From Sinorhizobium medicae (GTDB taxonomy: Bacteria > Pseudomonadota > Alphaproteobacteria > Rhizobiales > Rhizobiaceae), in assembly GCF_007827695.1 (NCBI RefSeq), contig NZ_VITA01000026.1, positions 14,047-57,734 on the forward strand: DNA of 43,688 nt, read 5' to 3'. Position 1 is the stretch's first letter. The number at the start of each line of letters is the position of its first letter. Positions 7,890 through 16,132 of this stretch are shown piece after piece. Made by a program: the position numbers and the translations under genes. Under the pieces are notes generated by a model. That model saw only the letters and a list, made by a program, of their open reading frames with translations. It was not told the DNA's origin and did no database searches.

Positions 7890-8807
7890 ATGAAGAACTT
7901 TTTAATCCGCCGCGTGCTGATGGCGCTCATGGTGCTTCTCACCATTTCGTTCATCAGCTTCGTCATGCTGAAGGTCTCGGGCGATCTGGCCATTTCTCTT
8001 GCCGGCGAAAATGCCGGCGCGGATTATGTCGACTTCCTGCGCAAGACCTACGGGTGGGACAGGCCGCTCTACATTCAATATGGCGACTGGCTGTGGAATG
8101 CGCTGCACGGTAACCTCGGCGCGTCGTTCTACTATGGCAAGCAGGTGATGGCGCTGGTGGCCGAGCGCATGCCCGTGACCTTGAAACTGGGCGCGCTGGC
8201 GACCGGCCTTGCAATCGCGGCCGCGATCCCGATGGGCATGGCCGCGGGCATACGTCCAGGCTCTCTCGTGGACCGGATCGTGCTGTTCATCGCGCTGCTC
8301 GGGGGCGCAACGCCGATCTTCTGGACCAGCTTCCTGCTGATCCTGGTGCTCGGGCTTAATCTCCGCTGGCTGCCGATCACCGGTGGAACCGACATGCAAC
8401 ATCTGATCATGCCGGCGCTGGCGCTCAGTTTCTACTCCATGCCGGCGATCATCCGCATCGTGCGCTCCGGCATGGTCGACGTTATGGCGTCCGACTACAT
8501 CCGGACCGCCCGGGCGAAGGGACTGCGCGGTCCGGCAATCTATTTTCGGCATGCGCTGCGCAACACGCTCGTGCCGGTTGTCGCCGTCGCGTCCGTCCAG
8601 TTCGGTTTCCTGCTCGGGGGATCCGTCGTCGTGGAGAACATCTTCGCCATCAACGGGATCGGATATCTCACCTGGGAGGCGATCAACCAGAACGACTATC
8701 CGGTCGTACAGGCTTCGGTTCTCACGGTGTCCGCAGCTTACGTGGTGCTGACGCTTTTCGCCGACCTCGTCAACCGCGCGATCGATCCGCGCATTCGACT
8801 GGAGTAA
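7890..8807 (+). CDS. ABC transporter permease (DppB-like)
   Basis: Inner-membrane permease, 305 residues. It has the N-terminal helix (RVLMALMVLLTISFISFVML) followed by the periplasmic stretch and five further helices typical of DppB. The inner loop that docks the ATPase is visible (DYIRTARAKGL, then ALRNTLVPVVAV), as is the FGFLLGGSVVVENIF segment conserved in this family. GGGAGG lies just upstream of the ATG. It is paired with the permease that starts 4 bases after its stop. High confidence for the family; substrate unknown. Confidence 0.93.
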   Translation: MKNFLIRRVLMALMVLLTISFISFVMLKVSGDLAISLAGENAGADYVDFLRKTYGWDRPLYIQYGDWLWNALHGNLGASFYYGKQVMALVAERMPVTLKLGALATGLAIAAAIPMGMAAGIRPGSLVDRIVLFIALLGGATPIFWTSFLLILVLGLNLRWLPITGGTDMQHLIMPALALSFYSMPAIIRIVRSGMVDVMASDYIRTARAKGLRGPAIYFRHALRNTLVPVVAVASVQFGFLLGGSVVVENIFAINGIGYLTWEAINQNDYPVVQASVLTVSAAYVVLTLFADLVNRAIDPRIRLE

Positions 8808-8811
8808 ATCA

Positions 8812-9696
8812 ATGACGGCATCGACCCCTCTTGTGGCGGATGACCAGCCGAGCCTCTCCCGCTCGCGACTTCCAACCGCCGGGCCGGGACTTTGGGTGGG
8901 AGGCGCGATCCTTCTCCTGACGGTTCTGCTGGCAATCTTCGCGCCTTTGCTCGCGCCGCATTCCCCGTACGCCCAGTCGCTAGCCGAGCGGCTCATTAAG
9001 CCGGTTTTTATGGGCGGAACCTGGGATCATCCGCTCGGCACGGATCATCTCGGCCGGGACGTGCTCAGCAGGCTAATCTACGGCAGTCGGATGTCGCTGG
9101 CGGTCGGTTTCGGCACGATCCTGATTTCGGCGGTCCTCGGCATCGGCCTGGGGCTCGCCGCCGGCTTTCGCGGCGGCAGGACGGACGCCTTCGTGGTGTT
9201 CCTGCTGACCGTCCGCCTCAGCCTGCCGATCATGCTGGCCGCCATCGCGCTCAATGGCCTTCTCGGCAATTCGCTGGGGCTGATGATGCTGATCCTCGCC
9301 TTCTTCCTGTGGGACCAGTTCCTCGTCGTGTCGCGGGCGCTGGCGATGCGGCTCAAGAATGCCGAGTTCGTCCTTGCCGCGCGCGCGGCCGGCTTCTCGG
9401 ATTTCCACATCATAGTGCGCGAGGTATTGCCCAATATGACCGGCCCTCTTGTTATCGTCGCCACGCTGGAAATGGCCCACGCGATCATGCTGGAATCCGC
9501 CCTGTCATTCCTCGGGCTCGGAATCAGGCCGCCGGCGGCCTCCTGGGGCCTGATGATCGCCGAGGCGAAGGATTTCGTCTACTTCGAGGCTTGGCTGGTC
9601 AATATTCCGGGGTTTGCCATCTTCACGCTGGTGGCCGGGATCACCCTGTTCGGCGAAGGCCTGCGGACGGTCTTCGAAAACGCAGGCGGGCGTTAG
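8812..9696 (+). CDS. ABC transporter permease (DppC-like)
   Basis: Second inner-membrane permease, 294 residues. The N-terminal tail (about 30 residues) precedes a helix (GGAILLLTVLLAIFAPLLA), then the conserved HPLGTDHLGRDVLSRLIYGSR block that is diagnostic of DppC/OppC. The EAA-like loop reads FVLAARAAGFSDFHIIVRE. The C-terminus has GEGLRTVFENA, the typical ending. It starts 4 bases after dppB-like stop, with GGAG upstream, and ends the operon. A hairpin follows at 9702-9732, shared with the converging LysR gene. Confidence 0.93.
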   Translation: MTASTPLVADDQPSLSRSRLPTAGPGLWVGGAILLLTVLLAIFAPLLAPHSPYAQSLAERLIKPVFMGGTWDHPLGTDHLGRDVLSRLIYGSRMSLAVGFGTILISAVLGIGLGLAAGFRGGRTDAFVVFLLTVRLSLPIMLAAIALNGLLGNSLGLMMLILAFFLWDQFLVVSRALAMRLKNAEFVLAARAAGFSDFHIIVREVLPNMTGPLVIVATLEMAHAIMLESALSFLGLGIRPPAASWGLMIAEAKDFVYFEAWLVNIPGFAIFTLVAGITLFGEGLRTVFENAGGR

Positions 9697-9701
9697 GGAA
9701 A

Positions 9702-9732
9702 ACGTCGCGCGTCAGCTCGGGACACGCGACGT
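9702..9732. terminator. Inverted repeat between convergent genes, possible terminator
   Basis: ACGTCGCGCG (9702-9711) pairs with CACGCGACGT (9723-9732) with one G-U-type mismatch, around an 11-base loop. It lies between the end of the peptide importer operon and the end of the opposing LysR gene, whose stop codon it overlaps. There is no T-rich tail, so a termination role is only likely, not shown. Confidence 0.4.
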
Positions 9733-10644
9733 CAGTCCGTGGTCGGCGATAACGTCGGCAAAGGCACGCAGTTCTGCCCGCAGGTGCTTCAGGAACAGCC
9801 GGCCAATGGGCGAAAGCCCTGGATGATTGTGGAACACCGCGACGAGCGAACGCTTGATTAGCGGGCGGAACGGGCGGGCCACCACTTGGCTCCCTTCCAG
9901 ATGCTGGAGAACGTAGGGCAGGGTTATCGCCACACCCATCCCCTGTCGCACCATGTCCGATGCGATGGTGGAGAGATTGGTGGTGATGAAACGGGTGTCG
10001 TCGAGCGGCCGATCGAAGGCCAAGCGCACGTCGAACTCTTGCCGCACCTGCAAACCCAGCGTGATGATGGTTTCCTCGAGAAGATCGTCGGCGGTGACGA
10101 TCTCCCTGGCCGCGAGGTGATGGCCCGGTGGCAGCAGGCAAGCCATCTCCGTCGTCATCAGCGGATGCTGGATCAGGTCCGGAACCTCGATCGGCAGGAA
10201 GGTCAACCCGAGATCGACCGATCGGTCCTGAACCTTCTGAACGACCTCGCGGCTCGAATAGCTTTCCACGGTGATGCGCACGCCTGGCTTGTCTTTGCGA
10301 ACCCGCTCGATGGCAAGGGGAACCAGGGCCGCCGTCAGCGGCAGGACCGTGGAGATGGACAGCTGGTTCCGTTGTTCGCCGCGCAGGCGGGATGCCCGGT
10401 CGGCCAGCATTTGCATGTTGTCGAGCACGCCGTCTATCGAGGCCAGAAGCTCCTCGGCGGCGGATGTCAATCGCAGGCCGGATTTCGACCGGATCAGCAG
10501 GCTGACGCCAAGCTGCAGCTCCAGATCCTTGAGCGCCTGGCTGACCGAAGGCTGGGTAACGCGCAAAATGCGCGCCGTCTCGGTGACGTTCAAAACCCTT
10601 GAGAAAAGTCTGAAGATTTCAAGGTGCCGGATGCTTGGTCGCAT
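9712..10644 (-). CDS. LysR-family transcriptional regulator
   Basis: DNA-binding regulator, 310 residues, the usual LysR length. The N-terminal winged helix-turn-helix is clear at about residues 4-62 (HLEIFRLFSRVLNVTETARI, VTQPSVSQALKDLELQLGV, LIRSKSGLRLT). The rest is the periplasmic-binding-protein-like effector domain. The ATG at 10642-10644 has GGAGG 7 bases upstream. It is divergent from the SDR/cupin/transporter operon starting at 10948, the classical arrangement for a LysR protein that activates its neighbour with a small-molecule inducer. The peptide importer on its other side is convergent and less likely to be its target. The inducer is unknown. Confidence 0.92.
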   Translation of the reverse strand: MRPSIRHLEIFRLFSRVLNVTETARILRVTQPSVSQALKDLELQLGVSLLIRSKSGLRLTSAAEELLASIDGVLDNMQMLADRASRLRGEQRNQLSISTVLPLTAALVPLAIERVRKDKPGVRITVESYSSREVVQKVQDRSVDLGLTFLPIEVPDLIQHPLMTTEMACLLPPGHHLAAREIVTADDLLEETIITLGLQVRQEFDVRLAFDRPLDDTRFITTNLSTIASDMVRQGMGVAITLPYVLQHLEGSQVVARPFRPLIKRSLVAVFHNHPGLSPIGRLFLKHLRAELRAFADVIADHGLTSRVPS

Positions 10645-10947
10645 GATGAGGCCTCCCGCCGCTTTCTGAAAGTTTCATTCGGGCCTGCCTGCCGACACTG
10701 ACCACCTTAGCCGTCGGCACACCGCGCCATCAACTGCCAAATGTGACCCGAAACGCCGCGTTGCTCGGCGCGACGTCCCACTCGTGCTCGCGCGTGGTGA
10801 AATTTCAGGGCTTCGCCATGGTCATAGGCGAAGAGCTATATGTTGATAATTTGATCTTCGTAGACATTGCCGCCGCATCTTGAAACTCTTCCTCCATGCC
10901 CTCCGTCCGCGTTGCGGGAAAGGGAGGGACGACATAGAGGATGGATC
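10645..10947. promoter_or_regulatory. Divergent LysR/SDR intergenic region
   Basis: A 303-bp gap between divergent genes, so it should hold the promoters of both and the LysR site. Visible symmetry: CGAAGA (10829-10834) and TCTTCG (10855-10860) flank an AT-rich centre. I cannot point to a clear T-N11-A box or to convincing -35/-10 elements. Nothing coding is seen. Confidence 0.35.
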
Positions 10948-11733
10948 ATGGACTTCGGATTGAAGAACAAAACCGCGCTGGTGCTTGGTGCGGGCGGTGG
11001 CCTTGGCGGGGCGATCGCTCTTTCGCTTGCAAGCGAGGGTGCGCTAGTTGCGGTGGCCGACATCTCGCTCGACGCGGCAGAGGCGACCGTTGCCCGCATC
11101 GTCGGTGAAGGTGGCCGCGCGGTCGCCGTGCAATGGGATCTGGCGAACCTCGACGCGATTGCCTCAAATGTCGCCCGTATCGAAGCGGAAATGGGACCGG
11201 TCGACGTTCTCGTCAACAATACCGGCGGGCCGCCGCCGACCCCGGCCGAAGGCCAAAAGGCGGAGCTTTGGCTCGACAATTTCAAGTCCATGGTTCTGTC
11301 GGTCATCAAGATCACCGACACCGTATTGCCGAGCATGAAGGAGCGGCGCTGGGGGCGCATCATCACTTCCACGTCCTCCGGCGTGATCGTGCCGATCCCG
11401 AACCTTGCCGTTTCCAACGCGCTGCGCATGAGCCTCGTCGGCTGGTCGAAGTCGCTGGCCACGGAAGTGGGCCGTTTCGGCATCACCGCGAACATCGTGT
11501 TGCCGGGACGCATCGCCACGCAGCGCATCACCTTCCTTGACGAGCAGAAGGCCGGGCGGGAAGGGCGAACCGTTGAACAAGTGGCTGCTTCGTCCACCGC
11601 TTCCATTCCCGTCGGGCGTTACGGCGAGCCGGCCGAATACGGCGATGTGGTAGCCTTCCTGGCTTCTGCGCGCGCCTCCTACCTCACCGGCTCGGTCATC
11701 CGGGTCGACGGCGGCATGATCGCGAGCGTATGA
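10948..11733 (+). CDS. SDR-family oxidoreductase lacking the usual catalytic Tyr and Lys
   Basis: Short-chain dehydrogenase/reductase fold, 261 residues. The nucleotide-binding turn reads VLGAGGGLGGAIA (about 12-24) and the NNAG-type motif reads NNTGGPP (90-96). At the position of the catalytic YxxxK the sequence is SNALR (156-160), so Tyr is replaced by Ser and Lys by Arg. A known BKR-like SDR subgroup with SNALRMSLVGW and VLPGRIAT motifs shows the same change, so this is probably a subgroup trait rather than decay. The C-terminus (SYLTGSVIRVDGGM) is normal. The ATG at 10948 has GAGG 7 bases upstream. Substrate unknown. It is first in an operon with a cupin and a polar-amino-acid importer. 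Confidence 0.85.
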   Translation: MDFGLKNKTALVLGAGGGLGGAIALSLASEGALVAVADISLDAAEATVARIVGEGGRAVAVQWDLANLDAIASNVARIEAEMGPVDVLVNNTGGPPPTPAEGQKAELWLDNFKSMVLSVIKITDTVLPSMKERRWGRIITSTSSGVIVPIPNLAVSNALRMSLVGWSKSLATEVGRFGITANIVLPGRIATQRITFLDEQKAGREGRTVEQVAASSTASIPVGRYGEPAEYGDVVAFLASARASYLTGSVIRVDGGMIASV

Positions 11734-11737
11734 CGCC

Positions 11738-12106
11738 ATGAAGATCGATTGGAACAGCTTGCCGCCTGCCGCCGGATTGCGGACAGGTACCGTGCGCAAG
11801 GCCGTCTGTGGCAATCTCATTTCCGCCGTCTTCATCGAAAACGCAGGCGATACCGTCTTCGACGGACGGCTGCACTGGCATGAAAACGAGCAGCTCATGG
11901 TCATTCTGTCGGGCCTTTGCACGATTGTCGTTGATGGCAAGGAGATCGAGGCGACACCGGGCGACCTTGTTTTCGTGCCATCCGGGGCGCGGCACGGTGT
12001 CGTGGCCTGCGGCCCGGAGGGGTGCAGCTACTACGAGATTTTCGCGCCCGCGCGACCCGATCAGTTGCCCGGGTGGGTCGGAAAGCCGGTGATGCATTTT
12101 GATTGA
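11738..12106 (+). CDS. Small cupin-domain protein
   Basis: Single-domain cupin, 122 residues. The two conserved metal-site motifs are seen as LHWHENEQLMVILSG (His, His and Glu ligands) and PGDLVFVPSGARHGV (last His). Such small cupins act as isomerases, dioxygenases or sensors; nothing here fixes the reaction. It starts 4 bases after the SDR stop, so the two are almost certainly co-transcribed and may handle the same metabolite. Confident for fold only. Confidence 0.85.
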   Translation: MKIDWNSLPPAAGLRTGTVRKAVCGNLISAVFIENAGDTVFDGRLHWHENEQLMVILSGLCTIVVDGKEIEATPGDLVFVPSGARHGVVACGPEGCSYYEIFAPARPDQLPGWVGKPVMHFD

Positions 12107-12266
12107 ACCGTGAAGCGTCGGCGGGCCTCCATAAGCGTTCGCCTATGCCTTCATTGCCGGAATGAATCTGGCATGAAAACAAATTATCGGCTCATCTGAG
12201 CTTCTGAAAAAACAAGAATGGGGAACCGGCAAGCTGCTCCACTTGCCAAAACTGGAGATCAACCAA

Positions 12267-13049
12267 ATGAAGATTATGAAACTGCTCGCTTTCTCCCTTG
12301 CCGGGCTAATCGCCGCCGGTCATGCGGTGGCGGATGATTTCAAACAAGCCCTCGTGCAAGAAGGCCAGTTGACCATCGCGACCACCGGTAACGCACCGCC
12401 GCTGACCCTTGTCCAGTCCGACGGCTCCCTCGGCGGCTTCGACGTGGCCCTGTGCGAGCGGATCGCCCAGGATCTCGGACTAAAGGCTGAGTTCGTGCGC
12501 GTTGATTTCGCGGCGACCATTCCCGGTCTCAAGGCCGGGCGCTTCGATATGATCTGTTCGGCGGTGGCCCGCACGCCAGCCCGCATGGCCTCGCCCGATC
12601 TCTATCTTTCCGAACCGACCGTCGAGAACTTCACCACTCTGGTCGTGCCGAAGGATAGTGAGGTCGCCTCCGTCGATCAGGGGCGTGGTCACCGGATCGG
12701 CGTCGTGCGCGGCGGGCAGGAAGGGCCTATTCTGGAAAAGATTTTCGAGGGCGACGTGACGGTGACGACTTACCCCGGTATCGCCGAGGAAATGCTCGAT
12801 CTCAAGAACGGGCGAATCGACGCGGTTTCGATGAACTATCTTACTGCCCGTTTCCATGCGCGGGCAGAGGAGGGCGTGACCGTGCTTGAGCCCGGCTTCG
12901 TCGTCGAAAACGTTTCGCCCTATACGCACGGGCTCGTCGTCAGCCGCAACGAACCCGATCTGCTGGCAGCGGTCAATGATGCGCTCGCCAAGCTGAAGGC
13001 GGACGGCACGATCGACAAGCTGAAAGAGACATGGATCACCGGCGAGTGA
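12267..13049 (+). CDS. ABC transporter substrate-binding protein, family 3 (polar amino acid type)
   Basis: Periplasmic binding protein, 260 residues. Signal peptide MKIMKLLAFSLAGLIAAGHA is followed by cleavage around AVA|DD. The mature part opens with LTIATTGNAPPLTLV and GSLGGFDVALCERIAQDLG, the family-3 pattern for amino acids, opines and related polar solutes. The motif GRFDMICSAVARTPAR also fits. The ATG at 12267 is preceded by GGAG at a 9-base distance. A 160-base gap separates it from the cupin and may hold a second promoter. It heads the importer genes: permease, AroM-like, permease, ATPase. Confidence 0.92.
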   Translation: MKIMKLLAFSLAGLIAAGHAVADDFKQALVQEGQLTIATTGNAPPLTLVQSDGSLGGFDVALCERIAQDLGLKAEFVRVDFAATIPGLKAGRFDMICSAVARTPARMASPDLYLSEPTVENFTTLVVPKDSEVASVDQGRGHRIGVVRGGQEGPILEKIFEGDVTVTTYPGIAEEMLDLKNGRIDAVSMNYLTARFHARAEEGVTVLEPGFVVENVSPYTHGLVVSRNEPDLLAAVNDALAKLKADGTIDKLKETWITGE

Positions 13050-13074
13050 TCCTGACGGGAAGCGGACGGCATCC

Positions 13075-13752
13075 ATGGATATGAACTATCTTGCGGAAAA
13101 CCTTCCGCTTCTCCTGCAGGCGGCCTGGGTCACAGTTTGGTTGACGGTGCTGACGCTCATTCTGTCGACCGTCATCGCCCTTCCGCTTTCCGTCGTCGGC
13201 CTGACCCGCGTCTCGCCCGCCTCCCAAGCGCTGGACATGGCGACCCTTCTCCTGCGCTCGCTTCCGACGCTCGTCATTCTGTTTTTCTTCTACTATGGGC
13301 TTCCGCAGTTCGGCATCGTGCTTTCGCCCTTTCCGGTCGCAGTGATCGGGCTCACGCTTTCGGCCATCGCCTACAATATCGAGATTTTTCGCTCCGGCCT
13401 GCGGGCGGTCGATCCCGGACAGATCGAGGCGGCGCGGGCGCTGGGGCTACCCGGATGGCGCACCTGGGTCCAGATCGTCTTTCCTCAAGCGCTGCCGATC
13501 TTCACGCCCACCTACCTCTCCAATGCCACCCTTGTCCTCAAGGGCACGTCCGTTGCCTCGATCATCACCATTCCTGAACTCACATCTGTGGCCAACGAAA
13601 TCGTTTCCATGACCTATCAGCCCTTCGAAATCCTGATCGCCGCTGCCCTCATTTATATCCTGATGGGGGGCGTGCTGAGCCTCGCCGCTCAGGCCGTACG
13701 CTGGAACATGACACGCCGGCTTGCGTCTTCGGCAAAGGAGGTCGGCGCATGA
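13075..13752 (+). CDS. Amino-acid-type ABC transporter permease (HisM/GlnP family)
   Basis: Inner-membrane permease, 225 residues. Helices are clear (for example VWLTVLTLILSTVIALPLSV, TLVILFFFYYGLPQFGIVL). The conserved loop reads IFRSGLRAVDPGQIEAARALG followed by LPGWRTWVQIVFPQALPI, diagnostic of the polar amino acid uptake family. The second in-frame Met at 13081 is an alternative start. Its stop overlaps the ATG of the AroM-like gene by 4 bases (ATGA). Together with the permease at 14513 it should form a heterodimeric channel. Confidence 0.92.
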   Translation: MDMNYLAENLPLLLQAAWVTVWLTVLTLILSTVIALPLSVVGLTRVSPASQALDMATLLLRSLPTLVILFFFYYGLPQFGIVLSPFPVAVIGLTLSAIAYNIEIFRSGLRAVDPGQIEAARALGLPGWRTWVQIVFPQALPIFTPTYLSNATLVLKGTSVASIITIPELTSVANEIVSMTYQPFEILIAAALIYILMGGVLSLAAQAVRWNMTRRLASSAKEVGA

Positions 13753-14516
13753 ACGGCAACCATCCTCCCTTGAGGATCGGATTCGTGAGCCTCGGGCAGG
13801 GCCCGCGCCCCGATCTCGAAGCCCTGCATAACCGTCTTTTCGCCGCCCATGGCTTCGAAATCGTGCCGGTCTGGGAGCACGTCCTCGATAAACTGACGGC
13901 GACCGAGCTGCAAGCAATAGAGGCCGGCGCCGAAGCACCGGCCATCCGCGCGCTCCATCACGGCGCAGGTTCGGACCGGGCTGTCGGTCCTCCCGGAACC
14001 AATACATGGTTCGACCGGGAGGCGCTGACCGGTCGCCTGGGCGCGGCTATCTCCCGGCTTGAAGATAAAGGGGTGACCCTCACCATCGTCTGTGCCGCCG
14101 AGATGCTGCCGGCGCTTGATATTCGCTCCCGCCTGCCGGTCATCTTTCCCGCCTATGCGATGACGGCGCAGACCGAGATGCTCGCCCGCACCACGCCGGC
14201 TGCGCGCATCGGGTTTGTGGTCTATGGCGACCGCCAGCGCCGGCAGCAAGTCGAGGGGTGGCGGAGCCAGCCCTGGGCCGGAGAACTGTCGCTCCACTTC
14301 AGCGGTGCTGGCAGCGATATCGACGCGATCGTCGGCGATCTCGCGCCTGTCCGGCCGGATCTCGTCTTCATCTGGGCCTACGGTGCCGCAACCGGTCCCG
14401 GCGCGGCGGAGCAAATCTCCCGCCGGCTTGGCGTACCGGTCGTTTCCGCCGCCATGGCGGCCGTTCGCATGGCGCTGTCCTTCCTTCCCGCCGGCGCCGA
14501 ACAGGCATCGTCATGA
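13749..14516 (+). CDS. AroM-family protein
   Basis: 255 residues with the AroM-family start: LRIGFVSLGQGPRPD, then VWEHVLDKLTATELQA. A later segment (LTIVCAAEMLPAL, VIFPAYAM, RIGFVVYGDRQRRQQ) resembles the two-lobed fold of aspartate/glutamate/hydantoin racemases, to which I think AroM is related. The biochemical role of AroM is not established. It sits between the two permease genes with 4-base ATGA overlaps on both sides, so it is made together with the transporter. A racemase- or lyase-like enzyme acting on the imported compound is inference; a fully uncharacterised role is possible. Confidence 0.8.
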   Translation: MNGNHPPLRIGFVSLGQGPRPDLEALHNRLFAAHGFEIVPVWEHVLDKLTATELQAIEAGAEAPAIRALHHGAGSDRAVGPPGTNTWFDREALTGRLGAAISRLEDKGVTLTIVCAAEMLPALDIRSRLPVIFPAYAMTAQTEMLARTTPAARIGFVVYGDRQRRQQVEGWRSQPWAGELSLHFSGAGSDIDAIVGDLAPVRPDLVFIWAYGAATGPGAAEQISRRLGVPVVSAAMAAVRMALSFLPAGAEQASS

Positions 14517-15154
14517 CGGAGATGGGGCAGACGGTCGCACTTTATATGCAGGGTACCGGGCAGGCTTTGCTGCTGCTCGTCGTCAGCGGTGCACTCTCGG
14601 TGTTGATCGGGCTCGGTTTCATGCTGCTCGATATCGGCGGAAACCGCTTCAACGGCGCCGTGATCCGCATCTACAGCTGGCTCGCTCAGACGACGCCGCC
14701 GCTGATCCTGCTTTTCCTCGCATTCTACGGCTCGACCTGGGCTGGCTGGAACGTCTCGCCGATGATGGCGGCGATCGCCGCCTTCACCTTCTTCGCGGCC
14801 GCCTACTACTACGAGATCTTCCGGGCGGCCTATGAAGGTGTGCCCGTCGGCCAGGCCGAGGCTGCCCGGGCGCTCGGTATTCCATACTGGAGCTTTGTTC
14901 GCTCGGTTCTGCTTCCTCAGGTGCTCCGCATCGCATCCGGCCCGCTCATCGGCCGCACCACCGTGCTTTTCAAGGAGACCTCGCTTGCCTCGGCGATTTC
15001 CACCGCGGAGATCATGAGCGTTGCAAACGGGCGTATCTATGCGGGTGGCAATCCGCTCGTCCATGTCCTCATCGCCGGCGCAATCTACGCGACGATCAAT
15101 ATCGTTCTCATCCGGATCGAGCGCCGACTTTCCGCAAAGGTCACCTCCCCATGA
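14513..15154 (+). CDS. Amino-acid-type ABC transporter permease (HisQ/GlnP family)
   Basis: Second permease, 213 residues. The start is the ATG at 14513, which overlaps the AroM-like stop (ATGA); the frame is open further upstream but that part is the shadow of aroM-like coding. Conserved segments: [19 protein letters not shown] (first helix), [20 protein letters not shown] then [19 protein letters not shown] (ATPase docking loop), [15 protein letters not shown]. It ends with an ATGA overlap onto the ATPase gene, so the operon is tightly coupled. Confidence 0.92.
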   Translation: MTEMGQTVALYMQGTGQALLLLVVSGALSVLIGLGFMLLDIGGNRFNGAVIRIYSWLAQTTPPLILLFLAFYGSTWAGWNVSPMMAAIAAFTFFAAAYYYEIFRAAYEGVPVGQAEAARALGIPYWSFVRSVLLPQVLRIASGPLIGRTTVLFKETSLASAISTAEIMSVANGRIYAGGNPLVHVLIAGAIYATINIVLIRIERRLSAKVTSP

Positions 15155-15951
15155 ATATAGCGAAGCAAGACCGGCGCTGGCCGGATCGTCCCGACCCGGA
15201 AAACATTGTCGAACTGCGCGGCGTTCGGCTGGATTATGGCATTCTCAACGTCCTGCACGATGTCAACTTGACCATACGCGAGGGTGAGACGGTCGCCATC
15301 ATCGGCCCGTCCGGGTCCGGCAAGACCACGCTCCTGCGGTGCATCAACTACCTGGCGCGACCGACAGCCGGCGAAGTCTGGGTCGACCGGCATCTCGTCG
15401 GGCAGGTTGAAAAGGGCGGCAAGCTCCATCCCGCCACCGAAGGCGTCCTGCGCCTGCACCGGCTGGAGACCGGCATGGTGTTCCAGCAATTCAATCTCTT
15501 CCGCAACATGACGGTGCTGCAAAACGTTATGTATGCGCCAGTTGCCTGTCGTGTGACCTCGAAGGAGGAAGCACGAGATCGGGCTGTGCGGCTCATCGAG
15601 CGCGTCGGGCTCGGGGGAAAGCTGTCCGCCAGGCCCCACGAGCTTTCGGGCGGCCAGCAGCAACGCATCGCCATCGCCCGCGCGCTCGCCATGCAGCCTA
15701 AGGTCATGCTCTTCGATGAGGCGACCTCGGCGCTCGATCCGGAACTTGCCCGGGAGGTTCTTGAAGTCATGCGTGAGCTTGCCCGCGAGGGCATGACGAT
15801 GGTGGTCGTGACCCACGAGATGGGATTTGCCCGCAACGTCGCCGATAGGGTCGTTTTCATGGAAAACGGCCGCATTGTCGAAGACGGTGCACCCGCGGTT
15901 ATCTTCTCCGACCAGGCGCCGAAACGCATTCGGAATTTCCTGAGCCACTAG
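15151..15951 (+). CDS. Amino-acid-type ABC transporter ATPase (GlnQ/HisP family)
   Basis: Cytoplasmic ATPase, 266 residues. Walker [10 protein letters not shown] (about residues 52-60), Q-loop [13 protein letters not shown], signature [15 protein letters not shown], Walker [16 protein letters not shown]-loop [10 protein letters not shown]. The Walker B segment has EAT instead of the commoner EPT, a variation seen in working members. The ATG overlaps the preceding stop by 4 bases. Last gene of the operon; the hairpin at 16083-16110 follows. Confidence 0.93.
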   Translation: MNIAKQDRRWPDRPDPENIVELRGVRLDYGILNVLHDVNLTIREGETVAIIGPSGSGKTTLLRCINYLARPTAGEVWVDRHLVGQVEKGGKLHPATEGVLRLHRLETGMVFQQFNLFRNMTVLQNVMYAPVACRVTSKEEARDRAVRLIERVGLGGKLSARPHELSGGQQQRIAIARALAMQPKVMLFDEATSALDPELAREVLEVMRELAREGMTMVVVTHEMGFARNVADRVVFMENGRIVEDGAPAVIFSDQAPKRIRNFLSH

Positions 15952-16082
15952 ATTGCATGCCCCTTCGAGTTGGCTTTTCAGCACCGTCCTGGAGGCTTCC
16001 ATTCAATAATGAAGCGCTCTGACACGGTTCTAGGGAACCGGACTGTGGCGCGGCCGCTCCAATACGGTTTATCAACGCAAAC

Positions 16083-16110
16083 AAGGCCGGTGTCTTTCGA
16101 CACTGGCCTT
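16083..16110. terminator. Bidirectional hairpin terminator between convergent operons
   Basis: AAGGCCGGTGTC (16083-16094), a four-base TTTC loop, and GACACTGGCCTT (16099-16110) form a 12-bp stem with one mismatch, followed by ATTTG on the plus strand and TTGTTTG on the minus strand. It lies 131 bases after the ATPase stop and 22 bases after the DapA-like stop, so it can serve both transcripts. Confidence 0.7.
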
Positions 16111-16132
16111 ATTTGCGGGCAAGGCTTCCAGT

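Noticed and set aside
7902..8996. 364-codon minus-strand open frame opposite the permease genes
   Set aside because: Charged, low-complexity translation, antisense to a well-supported DppB-like gene.
13749..14516. Naming the gene a hydantoin or Asp/Glu racemase
   Set aside because: The N-terminus fits AroM better; the paired catalytic Cys residues expected of Asp/Glu-type racemases are not seen.
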